A DNA stretch of 64,000 nt, taken from the NCBI GenBank assembly GCA_020633435.1, contig JACKDP010000012.1, positions 81,651 to 145,650 on the forward strand. Direction: 5' to 3'. How positions within the stretch are numbered: the first letter of the stretch is position 1; each line of letters begins with the position of its first letter. This document shows, piece by piece, positions 8,982 through 17,154 of this stretch. Below the pieces are notes generated by a model, which was not told where the DNA came from, did not search any database, and saw nothing but the letters and a program-made list of their open reading frames with translations. The translations under genes and the position numbers were made by a program. This stretch comes from Myxococcales bacterium. Lineage in GTDB: Bacteria; Myxococcota_A; Bradymonadia; UBA7976; UBA1532.

Positions 8982-10196
8982 CTATGGATGGAGCGTGTAC
9001 GGGTTGGCTGGAAATCCGCCCCAGCACCACACGAAGCCATCGAAGTCGAGGCCGCAGTGGCCATCGTTGGCCGTGACGAGCTGCCGGAGCGGCACGGCCG
9101 GCAGGCGGTCGTAGTCCGAGTGCTCGGCCACGAGGAAGGGTTCGCCAGCCCAGCAGCTCACCAGGCCAGTGTCGGCCCGGAGCGCGCAGATGAACCCGCC
9201 GTCCCCGAGCGAGATGGACGAGAACGGTCCTGGAGGCGCCGGCTCGTGCACATCGCACTCGGCCTCGCCCGCGAGCGTCAGGCGGCACCTCAGGCCAGAT
9301 GGCGCAATCCGCGAGTACGGCCCCTCGAGCACGTGCCGCTCGGGTCGACAGAATGTCTCAATGGCCCCCGAGTCTCGCAGCGCGACGCAGCTCTCCACCT
9401 GGACGAAGCGGCCAGCGGGCCGGGGCAGGTACTCCGGCGCGCCCGGCTCATGGCTCCAGCACTCGAGGCTGTCATCCAGGCGGATGGCGCAAGTGACCCA
9501 GCCCGCCGCTGACACCTGCTTGAAGGGTCCCGCCGGTGGGAGGGCCGCACCGCGAGGGGAGGTGTGCCAGCAATGAGCCTCGCCCTCCAGGTCAAGGGCG
9601 CAGCCCACGAGGACGTTGCCATCGACAGACGAGAGCGGGCCGCGGGGGAGCCAGGCGAAGGTATCGAGGATGCGTTCGCCACCGCGGATGACCTGGGCAT
9701 CGACCGGGCGTGGACCTGCCAGAACACACTCGACGCGGCCAGTCGCCAGCCCACAGACGGTGGACCCCTGCAGGAAGGGATTCGACGTCAGGGAATCCCA
9801 CCGAACCGGCTCTCGCGGCACGTCGACGGTCGCGTCGATGGGAGGCGGCCGGGCGGCGTCGACCACGGTGGCATCCGGCCAGCGAGGACCTGCCGCCGCG
9901 TCACGCTGGGCCGGCGCGCCGACGTCCGGCGCCCACAGCCGGGCGCGGTGGGCATCGGGCGCCGCGTCGACCGGGGTGGCATCGGCGCCACCATCCGGGC
10001 CGAGGTCTGGCAGCGCGGCGTCGCCCGCGGGGTCGTCGGATCCCGCGTCCAGCCCCGCGAGTCGTCCCGGGCCCACGAGGATGGGCGACGCCGGTGGCGC
10101 CTCGCAGGCCGCCAGGCAGAGCACGACCAGCAGGTGCGCCCAGCCCACCACGCCACGCTCCGACCGCGGGGCGGTGTGGTGATGCTCGATCCTCAT
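8982..10196 (-). CDS. RCC1-like repeat lipoprotein, tandem copy 1
   Basis: 404 residues. The start is the ATG of MRIEHHHTAP, which begins a signal ending in a lipobox (VVLCLAACEAPP). A linker of Asp/Ala/Pro repeats follows to about residue 120. The rest has seven Cys-x-Leu...Cys-Trp-type units (CGLATGRVEC, CALDLEGEAHCW, CAIRLDDSLECW, CALRADTGLVSCW, CGLDFDGFVWCW), the pattern of bacterial RCC1/BLIP-II-type beta-propellers in surface lipoproteins. Such propellers bind proteins; the partner is unknown. The N-terminal 140 and C-terminal 130 residues match the neighbouring copy almost exactly, while residues of about 145-270 differ. Confidence 0.85.
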   Translation of the reverse strand: MRIEHHHTAPRSERGVVGWAHLLVVLCLAACEAPPASPILVGPGRLAGLDAGSDDPAGDAALPDLGPDGGADATPVDAAPDAHRARLWAPDVGAPAQRDAAAGPRWPDATVVDAARPPPIDATVDVPREPVRWDSLTSNPFLQGSTVCGLATGRVECVLAGPRPVDAQVIRGGERILDTFAWLPRGPLSSVDGNVLVGCALDLEGEAHCWHTSPRGAALPPAGPFKQVSAAGWVTCAIRLDDSLECWSHEPGAPEYLPRPAGRFVQVESCVALRDSGAIETFCRPERHVLEGPYSRIAPSGLRCRLTLAGEAECDVHEPAPPGPFSSISLGDGGFICALRADTGLVSCWAGEPFLVAEHSDYDRLPAVPLRQLVTANDGHCGLDFDGFVWCWGGFPANPYTLHP

Positions 10197-10268
10197 GCGC
10201 CCCCCCGTGCCTTCCGGCTCGACGAGGATGGTAGAGCTCGGCGCGAGGTAGGCTGTCACGTCGACGAT

Positions 10269-11486
10269 CTATGGGTGGAGCGTGTACGGGTTGGCTGGAA
10301 ATCCGCCCCAGCACCACACGAAGCCATCGAAGTCGAGGCCGCAGTGGCCATCGTTGGCCGTGACGAGCTGCCGGAGCGGCACGGCCGGCAGGCGGTCGTA
10401 GTCCGAGTGCTCGGCCACGAGGAAGGGTTCGCCCGCCCAGCAGCTCACCAGGCCGGTGTCGGCCCGGAGCGCGCAGATGAACCCGCCGTCCCCGAGCGAG
10501 ATGGACGAGAACGGTCCTGGAGGCGCCGGCTCGTGCACATCGCACTCGGCCTCGCCCGCGAGCGTCAGGCGGCACCTCAGGCCAGATGGCGCAATCCGCG
10601 AGTACGGCCCCTCGAGGACCTGTCGTTCGGGTCCGCAGAAGCTCTCGATGGCCCCCGAGTCTCGCAGCGCGAAGCAGGCCACCACCTGGACGAAGCGGCC
10701 GGCGGGCCGGGGCAGGTACTCCGGCGCGCCCGGCTCATGGCTCCAGCACTCGAGGCTGTCATCCAGGCGGATGGCGCAGGTCACGAACCCCGCCGCCGAC
10801 ACTTGCTTGAAGGGCCCTGGTGGCGCGGGCGCCGCGCCAATCGGGTCCGCGCTCCAGCAATGCGCTTCCCCGGCGAGGTCGAGGGCGCAACCAATGAGCG
10901 GGTTGCCGTCGACAAACGAGAACGGGCCGCGGGGGAGCCACCCGAAGCCATCGTCAAAGATGCGCTCACCCCCGTGGATGACCCGGGCGTCGACAGGGCG
11001 TACACCCGCAACGATGCACTCGAGGTGACCATCCGTCAGCCCGCAGATCGATGACGAGGGCTGGAAGGGATTCGATGTCAGGAAGTCCCACCGAACCGGC
11101 TCCCGCGGGATGTCGGCGGTCGCGTCGATGGGAGGCGGCCTGGCGGCGTCGACCACGGTGGCATCCGGCCAGCGAGGACCTGCCGCCGCGTCACGCTGGG
11201 CCGGCGCGCCGACGTCCGGCGCCCACAGCCGGGCGCGGTGGGCATCGGGCGCCGCGTCGACCGGGGTGGCATCGGCGCCACCATCCGGGCCGAGGTCTGG
11301 CAGCGCGGCGTCGCCCGCGGGGTCGTCGGATCCCGCGTCCAGCCCCGCGAGTCGTCCCGGGCCCACGAGGATGGGCGACGCCGGTGGCGCCTCGCAGGCC
11401 GCCAGGCAGAGCACGACCAGCAGGTGCGCCCAGCCCACCACGCCACGCTCCGACCGCGGGGCGGTGTGGTGATGCTCGATCCTCAT
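10269..11486 (-). CDS. RCC1-like repeat lipoprotein, tandem copy 2
   Basis: 405 residues with the same layout as copy 1: identical signal peptide, lipobox and Asp/Ala linker, then seven Cys-x-Leu...Cys-Trp units. The differences from copy 1 cluster in the middle (for example CGLTDGHLECIVAG for CGLATGRVECVLAG, and SADPIGAAPAPPG for HTSPRGAALPPAG). The ends are almost unchanged. Copy 2 is upstream in transcription and may be cotranscribed with copy 1 across the 72-bp spacer. Function is not known beyond a likely surface propeller that binds a ligand. Confidence 0.85.
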   Translation of the reverse strand: MRIEHHHTAPRSERGVVGWAHLLVVLCLAACEAPPASPILVGPGRLAGLDAGSDDPAGDAALPDLGPDGGADATPVDAAPDAHRARLWAPDVGAPAQRDAAAGPRWPDATVVDAARPPPIDATADIPREPVRWDFLTSNPFQPSSSICGLTDGHLECIVAGVRPVDARVIHGGERIFDDGFGWLPRGPFSFVDGNPLIGCALDLAGEAHCWSADPIGAAPAPPGPFKQVSAAGFVTCAIRLDDSLECWSHEPGAPEYLPRPAGRFVQVVACFALRDSGAIESFCGPERQVLEGPYSRIAPSGLRCRLTLAGEAECDVHEPAPPGPFSSISLGDGGFICALRADTGLVSCWAGEPFLVAEHSDYDRLPAVPLRQLVTANDGHCGLDFDGFVWCWGGFPANPYTLHP

Positions 11487-11559
11487 GCGCCCCCCCCGTG
11501 CCTTCCGGCTCGACGAGGATGGTAGAGCCCGGCGCGAGGCAGGCTGTCACGTCGACGAT

Positions 11560-11679
11560 CTATGGGTGGAGCGTGTACGGGTTGGCTGGAAGTCCGCCCC
11601 AGCACCAGACGAAGCCGTCGAGGTCCAGCCCGCAATGACCAGCCCCGACTGATACGATCTGCCCCAGTCGGACGGGGGG
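11560..11679 (-). pseudogene. 3' stub of a third RCC1-like gene
   Basis: The last 39 codons and stop of an RCC1-like gene remain (ending GFVWCWGGLPANPYTLHP). They differ from copies 1 and 2 at several positions (GLPANP for GFPANP), so this was a distinct paralogue. The stub ends exactly where sequence shared with the ABC exporter 3' region begins at 11680, which marks a recombination junction. Confidence 0.85.
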
Positions 11680-12256
11680 CACACCCACACTCGTCACTGG
11701 TACCCGCGGGCCTGGAGGCTGAACAGCCGCGCGTACTGGCCATCGCTGGCCATCAGGCTGGCGTGGTCGCCCTGCTCGATGATGCGGCCGCGGTCGAGGA
11801 CGATGATGTGGTCGGCCATGCGCACGGTGGAGAAGCGGTGCGAGATGAGGATGGCCATCTGATCGGCGGCGGCGCCCCGGATGTGCTCGAAGATGCGCTC
11901 TTCGGCCACGGCGTCCATGGCGGAGGTGGGCTCGTCGAGGACGAGCAGGTCGGCCTCCTTGCGCATGAAGGCGCGGGCGAGGGCGATCTTCTGCCACTGG
12001 CCGATGGAGAGCTCCTGGCCGCCCTTGAACCAGCGGCCGAGCTGGGTGCGGTAGCCCTCGGGGAGCTGGTCGATGAAGGGGGCGGCGAGGCCCTGCTCGG
12101 CGGCCTCCTGCCAGCGGGGTTCGTCCTCGCAGGCGGCCTGGTCGCCCACGGCGATGTTGTGGCCGACGAGGAACTGGTAGCGCACAAGTCCTGGAAGATC
12201 ACGCCGATACGGCGGCGCAGGGCGGTGACGTCCCAGTCCTTGAGGTCGAGGCCGTC
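11680..12256 (-). pseudogene. Truncated duplicate of ABC exporter 3' end
   Basis: 577 bp match 16577-17154 with only about five substitutions and one deleted base. It covers residues 427-613 of the intact exporter: signature LSIGQ, Walker B LLVLDEPTS and the H-loop are present, but Walker A and all membrane segments are absent. The one-base deletion near 12184 (CACAAG for CACAAAG) also shifts the frame early. It cannot make a working transporter. Its left edge abuts the RCC1 stub and its right edge abuts the stop of the beta-barrel-like gene at 12267. Confidence 0.95.
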
Positions 12257-12266
12257 CAAGGCAATC

Positions 12267-12974
12267 CTACATGGCCGAGCGAATGCCCACGGTGAGGGTG
12301 ACCCCGCCCACTCCTACCGGTTGGGGCTCGGCGAACGCGACGCTCAGCGGTCCCTTGCCCGCGGGCCCCGCTACGGCTACCGAGGTGCCCATATGCAGTT
12401 GAACCCACAAGCCTGGCGTCGCTTCGTAGGCTCCACCAAAGCTCATCCGGCGTGACCATCCGACCAGAGTCTTGGCGCCGTGGCCTGACCAGATGGCCAA
12501 TCCCGCCCCGAACAGTGCGTCGGCCTCCAGGTGCTCCCACACGCTGAAACTCATCCGAGCCCGCACACCGGGTGAGGTGATGGACCGTTTGCCGGTGGCG
12601 GCGGTCTGGTCCTCGAGCGAGGCGGACTCAAGGTCAAGCCCCACGAAGAGCATCCGCCCGAACCGCCACTCCAGGCCTGGCCTGACGGCATACGGGGGCG
12701 CGACCTCGACTTGCTGGACCCGAACGCCGGTGTCGGCCGCGACCACCGCGATGAACGACGTCTTCAACCCGACCACAAGCTCGAGTACCGCGACTCGATC
12801 ACCTGCCGGTGGCACGTCACTCTGGGGTCGACCGCACGCCGTCAGCGGGCAGCAGTCCCTCGGCCGCAGTCCCGGGCCGTCGCAGTGCCCGTAGCAGGGC
12901 AGCGTCAGAATGAAAGCTGCAGCGCCCAGCAGCGCCGGCAGGCTCCGTGTCAGCCGGCTGCCGACCGGCCTCAC
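12267..12974 (-). CDS. Exported protein, likely outer-membrane beta-barrel
   Basis: 235 residues. The start is a GTG whose GTGA overlaps the stop of the metalloprotease gene, so translation is coupled. An n-region with Arg residues and a hydrophobic stretch (LLGAAAFILTLPC) serve as signal peptide. After a short Cys-rich stretch (CYGHCDGPG, DCCPLTAC) the rest alternates polar and hydrophobic residues (RMLFVGLDLES, VRARMSFSVWEHL, LWVQLHMGTSVAV) and ends in a strand (VGGVTLTVGIRSAM), as in small outer-membrane barrels. No named family recognised. It is the last gene of a four-gene operon. Confidence 0.65.
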   Translation of the reverse strand: MRPVGSRLTRSLPALLGAAAFILTLPCYGHCDGPGLRPRDCCPLTACGRPQSDVPPAGDRVAVLELVVGLKTSFIAVVAADTGVRVQQVEVAPPYAVRPGLEWRFGRMLFVGLDLESASLEDQTAATGKRSITSPGVRARMSFSVWEHLEADALFGAGLAIWSGHGAKTLVGWSRRMSFGGAYEATPGLWVQLHMGTSVAVAGPAGKGPLSVAFAEPQPVGVGGVTLTVGIRSAM

Positions 12975-13753
12975 GGCAGGCACACTCCGCCGATGCCGCT
13001 GGCAATGGCCTCGTTCTCTGCCAGCGGTCGAAGCGAGCGAAAGCTGGCACACTCGTTCTGGGTGACGATGTGTGCTCGGTCTTCCAGGCGAGGGCAGCCT
13101 CGCTCGGTCATGAGTGGCAGCGGCGCGTTGCCCAGGCACTCTGGATCCAGCGGGAAGCGCCCTGGGAGCCCCTGGGCATGCCCGAACTCGTGCGCCCAGA
13201 CGACGCCCATTGCACCGCTGGTGACAACCGCAGGCAGCTGACCCCGATTGGTACAGCCCAGAATCTGCTCGCCTGCGTCGGGGCTACCGGCGCAGTTGGA
13301 GATCCCGTCGACCACCAGGAAGGCGCCCAGCTCACCGATATCGAAGTCGCGCCTCAAGTTGCTCAGCGCATCGAGTCTCCCAATCGACGTCGGAAGCCGA
13401 CGGTTCGGCCGGACTGACGCGAGCGAGAAGTCAACGCAACAGCGACGGTCCTCTCCTCCTGGAGCGGCCCCAGCGACTCTGCTGGTCGCCTGTTCCAGCC
13501 GCTGCCGGACCAGGTCGGCGCCAGGCCGACTTGCGATCAGGGAACTGTGCGCCACAACGACCTTGTGTGTAGCGACCGATGCATCTGAGACATGTCCGCC
13601 AGGCGGACGTGGTGGCGGATCAGCGATCCCATCGTCGCATCCAGTCTCTGCGCCCATCGCACAGAGCGCCAACAGCCCAGACCTTCCCATCCGCGAGATC
13701 CTGCACCGACCCAGGCCGGCAGGACCAGCCTCTGTGTTCCTCCCCACACTCAT
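12971..13753 (-). CDS. Exported HExxH zinc metalloprotease
   Basis: 260 residues from ATG 13753, which forms an ATGA overlap with the preceding stop; a second ATG at 13690 would give a tighter signal peptide (MGRSGLLALCAMGAETGC). Either start leads to a lipobox-like Cys. The key feature is HEFGHAQGLPG at residue 188, an extended HExxHxxGxxx zinc motif of metzincin/matrixin-like proteases, followed about 30 residues later by an LMTERGC Met-turn-like segment. Several Cys pairs are present (DRRCCVDF, DPECLG). Likely an envelope-anchored protease; as part of this operon it may process the MopE-like protein or external substrates. Confidence 0.7.
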   Translation of the reverse strand: MSVGRNTEAGPAGLGRCRISRMGRSGLLALCAMGAETGCDDGIADPPPRPPGGHVSDASVATHKVVVAHSSLIASRPGADLVRQRLEQATSRVAGAAPGGEDRRCCVDFSLASVRPNRRLPTSIGRLDALSNLRRDFDIGELGAFLVVDGISNCAGSPDAGEQILGCTNRGQLPAVVTSGAMGVVWAHEFGHAQGLPGRFPLDPECLGNAPLPLMTERGCPRLEDRAHIVTQNECASFRSLRPLAENEAIASGIGGVCLP

Positions 13754-14607
13754 ATTGGCGCCCCGCTGCGGCGAAGGAAGCCTTCCAAGCCGAGACGGCG
13801 TATCTCAGTCGCGAGTTCGATGGCCAGGCGGACTCGCGAAAACTCACCCTTTCTGAGACTCACGTCCCAGTCTGGCATGGACTCCATCCGAGCATGGTAG
13901 GCCACCAGCTCAGCGATGGCACTGGATGACCCCGTTGCCCCAAGAGCATCGATGCTTCGAACGACCGCATAGTAGGCAAGGTCACTCTCCGTCTCGTCAG
14001 GCTGAGTCTCGACATCCCAGCTGGCATCTACCGGGGGCAGGCGACCCTGAGACTTCCAGTACCCGAACTCCAGACACTGTGAGAGAAATTCGACAACTTC
14101 ACCGGTCACCGGCGACGACTCCCCGAGTCTGGCCGCCGCCATTCCGAGGCCCCCAAGAGTGAATCCGAGTCCATCCACACTCCGCCCTGCCAGGCCGGCG
14201 GTCGCATACCGTCGTCCCCCCAGGCGGACCTGCTTCGCCCAGGCGAGCAACCGCGCCACATCCGCGGCCGAGCCCGCGAGGCCGACGACTTCGGCTGCCA
14301 CCCGCCAGCAGGGCTCCAGCTGTTCGTCTCCCAGCACCCGGAATGGAAAGTCGCTCACGACTTCGGCGCCCAGCGCTCGAATGCCTTCGACGTAGGCCAG
14401 ATAGCTGGGAACGTGCGCGCGATTGAACCCCCGATACTCGCCGCTGCTATCGTTCCAGAGGCCGCAGTACTGGTCCACGAAGGCCTGGTAGGGCTCCGAC
14501 TGGGGCTGAACCGCTGCCGTCAGTTCAGGCCGTGCCCGTGGCGTCGACTCTGGACCTGAGCAGGCCGCCAGCAACAGGAGAGCATGCAACACGCCTGACC
14601 ACCTCAT
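13750..14607 (-). CDS. Lipoprotein of unknown function, helical
   Basis: 285 residues. ATG 14607 follows a strong GGAGGAGGGAG site and opens a clear lipoprotein signal (HALLLLAACSGPES). The mature part is largely helical with several Ala/Leu/Gly-rich stretches (LAGSAADVARLLAWAKQV, VRSIDALGATGSSSAIAEL), suggesting short alpha-helical repeats, and a charged C-terminus. No family recognised. It lies 44 bp after the MopE-like gene and overlaps the metalloprotease gene by 4 bp, which places it in the same operon. Codon usage is less GC-skewed than in genes outside 12.2-16.5 kb. Confidence 0.75.
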   Translation of the reverse strand: MRWSGVLHALLLLAACSGPESTPRARPELTAAVQPQSEPYQAFVDQYCGLWNDSSGEYRGFNRAHVPSYLAYVEGIRALGAEVVSDFPFRVLGDEQLEPCWRVAAEVVGLAGSAADVARLLAWAKQVRLGGRRYATAGLAGRSVDGLGFTLGGLGMAAARLGESSPVTGEVVEFLSQCLEFGYWKSQGRLPPVDASWDVETQPDETESDLAYYAVVRSIDALGATGSSSAIAELVAYHARMESMPDWDVSLRKGEFSRVRLAIELATEIRRLGLEGFLRRSGAPI

Positions 14608-14651
14608 TACTCCCTCCTCCGGCCACACGGCCCCATTGCGCTTGTCCTGCT

Positions 14652-16470
14652 TCACGGGCATGGATATCCCGAGCCTCCCGGCTCGGTACTGCACAGCAGT
14701 TGCCCTGCCTGGCACTCCCAAAGCCCGACGGTGCAGCAGGCCATGCAGTCACAGGTGCTGCCGAGGTACGCGCCTTCGGGCCAGGCGGTCCCGCCCGGCG
14801 CTGCGCTGCACTGCACGGTCCCATCGGGGCTGCACTCCAAGACCCCCAGGCCACAGCCGGCCTCCACTGCGCCGTTGCAGGCATTCCCGAGGCCCAGCCC
14901 TTCATCCGTCTGGCCGTCGCAGTCGTTGTCCAGGCCGTCGCACAACTCCTGCTGGGGTGCACCCGGGAACGCGCTGCATCCGACTCCGCCGCCGACATCG
15001 CAGATGGTCACGCCCGGGCGGATGCAGGCTCCCACACCGATCTGACAGGCATTGCCCAGCCCGAGCCCCTCATCGACCTCCTCGTCGCAGTCATCGTCGA
15101 CACCGTTGCATGCCTCGCTGTTGGACGAGGCCGCCACGACATTGCAGGTGAAGTCCGCACCACTGGCGCCAACGCAAGCGATGGTGCCACCTCGCAGGCA
15201 TGCGCCGATGCCCTCTTCGCAGGCGGTCCCCACTCGACCCCCGTCCGGCCCTTCGTCTACCAGCCCATCGCAATCATTGTCGACATCGTCACAGAAGGTC
15301 TCTTCTCCAGGTGAGACCGGTGCCGGCAGATCACAGCTCAGCACACCGTCGATGCAGACCAGGGCACCCTCACGGCGGCATGCACCCACGCCCGCGAAGC
15401 AAGCCAGCCCGATCCCGACCACCCCCTCGTCCGTGCTGCCGTCGCAGTCGTCGTCGAGCAGATTGCAGGTCTCAGGCACCGGCACCGTAGCCCCCGTGCA
15501 AGCGCCCCAAACGGGTGGAGCGGTCATCGGACAGGTTTGAGAACCAGACGCACACTCCCCGACTCCCGCCGTGCCGAACGGTCCAGGGTAGCAATCCCGC
15601 ATCGCGCCCGGGGCGCAGGTGCAGTCTGTTCCAGGCAGATCATCCACCACGCCGTCACAGTCATTGTCTTCCTGATCGCAGATCTCCAGAGCGGGCAGCA
15701 CCTGGCCCAGACATGGACCCCAGCCCACTCCGGCCTCGCAGGTCTGGTCCCCTCCGGTACACCGGCCCTGGTCCCGCGTCCCTGCGGGTCCCTGATAGCA
15801 GGCTCGCGTCAGCCGAGCGGGCTCTGGAGCAGGGTCGCCATAGATGAGATTATCGATGTGACCGTCACAGTCATCGTCTTCCCCATTGCATACCTCGGCT
15901 GTGCTCGCCGGCAGGACCAGGGGTTCGCACGAGAACGCTCCGTCCAGGCACACCAGCTCGCCAACGCTGCATCGTCCAGGCAGCCCGGTCGCACAAGACT
16001 CTCGAGCCCCGGCGACAACGCCCTCGTCCAGCCGACCATCGCAGTCATCATCCTGACCGTTGCACAGTTCCGTGAGGGGTACCAGCGGTTCGCAGATCGG
16101 TCGACCTCCGGGGGTACAGACGACCACGCCGGAGCGCTCACACGCTGCAAGGTGCAGCGTGCACATCCCGCCGACGTCGATGCCCTCGTCCACCTGCCCG
16201 TCACAGTCATTGTCCAGCTGGTCACATCGTTCCGGGGCCCCCCGGTGGACCAAAGGGTCCAGATCGTCGCAGTCGGGCCCGGCGACGCAGCCCGAGCCCC
16301 GTCCGTCGCCGTCCTGGTCCACGCAGAGCAAGTCAGCCCCAGGTGAGCCTATTGGGGGGGGGGGGTGAACCATCACGGCCGAGGAGCTCGGTACCGAGCT
16401 GGATGTCACAGCCGGACGCAATCCAGATGACGGTCGGCAACCAGATACACGAATGAAGAGTCCTGACCAT
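14652..16470 (-). CDS. MopE-like DxDCDG-repeat lipoprotein, frame broken at a C12 tract
   Basis: ATG 16470 follows a GGAGGAG site and gives a lipoprotein signal (MVRTLHSCIWLPTVIWIASGC). In the present sequence a run of 12 C makes this frame stop after 46 codons. With 11 (or 14) C the frame joins the long body, giving about 605 residues. The body has eight calcium-type motifs (LDNDCDG, QDDDCDG, EDDDCDG, VDNDCDG and variants, each near DEG) with regularly spaced Cys, as in MopE-like metal-binding surface proteins of methanotrophs and myxobacteria. It ends in a Cys-rich cap (CDCMACCTVG). An internal ATG at 16373 is in the body frame but has no ribosome site or signal. The gene heads a four-gene operon. 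Confidence 0.8.
16354..16365 (-). repeat. Homopolymeric C12 tract inside coding region
   Basis: Twelve consecutive C on the coding strand lie 35 codons after the MopE-like start. The length decides whether the lipoprotein signal reads into the repeat body: 11 or 14 puts it in frame, 12 or 13 does not. Such tracts slip during replication and are the classic basis of phase variation. Confidence 0.9.
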
Positions 16471-16477
16471 GCCCTTG

Positions 16478-16525
16478 CTCCTCCTACCTCGTCACGAGGT
16501 TCCCCTCCTCGACGCTCCCTGTCAA
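16478..16525 (-). promoter_or_regulatory. Promoter and ribosome site of the MopE-like operon
   Basis: TTGACA at 16525-16520, a 17-base spacer and GAACCT at 16502-16497 form a plausible sigma-70-type promoter with a perfect -35. An inverted repeat CCTCG-TGA-CGAGG (16487-16499) sits at the expected transcription start, where a repressor could bind. GGAGGAG (16484-16478) is the ribosome site for ATG 16470. Confidence 0.5.
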
Positions 16526-16576
16526 GCAACTCTCCGCGGATCCGCCCACAACGCAGGCTCCGGGCCACCAGCCCCC

Positions 16577-17154
16577 CACACCCACACTCGTCACTGGTAC
16601 CCGCGGGCCTGGAGGCTGAACAGCCGCGCGTACTGGCCATCGCTGGCCATCAGGCTGGCGTGGTCGCCCTGCTCGATGATGCGGCCGCGGTCGAGGACGA
16701 TGATGTGGTCGGCCATGCGCACGGTGGAGAAGCGGTGCGAGATGAGGATGGCCATCTGATCGGCGGCGGCGCCCCGGATGTGCTCGAAGATGCGCTCTTC
16801 GGCCACGGCGTCCATGGCGGAGGTGGGCTCGTCGAGGACGAGCAGGTCGGCCTCCTTGCGCATGAAGGCGCGCGACAGGGCGATCTTCTGCCACTGGCCG
16901 ATGGAGAGCTCCTGGCCGCCCTTGAACCAGCGGCCGAGCTGGGTGCGGTAGCCCTCGGGGAGCTGGTCGATGAAGGGGGCGGCGAGGCCCTGCTCGGCGG
17001 CCTCCTGCCAGCGGGGCTCGTCCTCCCAGGCGGCCTGGTCGCCCACGGCGATGTTGTGGCCGACGAGGAACTGGTAGCGCACAAAGTCCTGGAAGATCAC
17101 GCCGATACGGCGGCGCAGGGCGGTGACGTCCCAGTCCTTGAGGTCGAGGCCGTC
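16577..17154 (-). repeat. Right copy of 578-bp direct repeat (ABC 3' end)
   Basis: This part of the intact exporter gene, with 14 bp past its stop codon, is repeated in the same orientation at 11680-12256. The two copies bracket exactly the four-gene operon at 12257-16576. Confidence 0.95.

Larger units (their letters stand above)
8982..11562 (-). repeat. Tandem array of ~1.29-kb RCC1-gene units
   Basis: Two full units (gene plus about 72 bp of intergenic DNA including the TGTCACGTCGACGATCTATGG junction) lie head to tail. The junction recurs at 11547-11566, where a third unit begins but is cut. The intergenic pieces are nearly identical, so the array arose by recent unequal exchange. Confidence 0.9.

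Noticed and set aside
9290..9754. Shadow ORFs within the RCC1 genes that look conserved between copies
   Set aside because: They are conserved only because the underlying DNA is duplicated; they lack starts with ribosome sites and family motifs.
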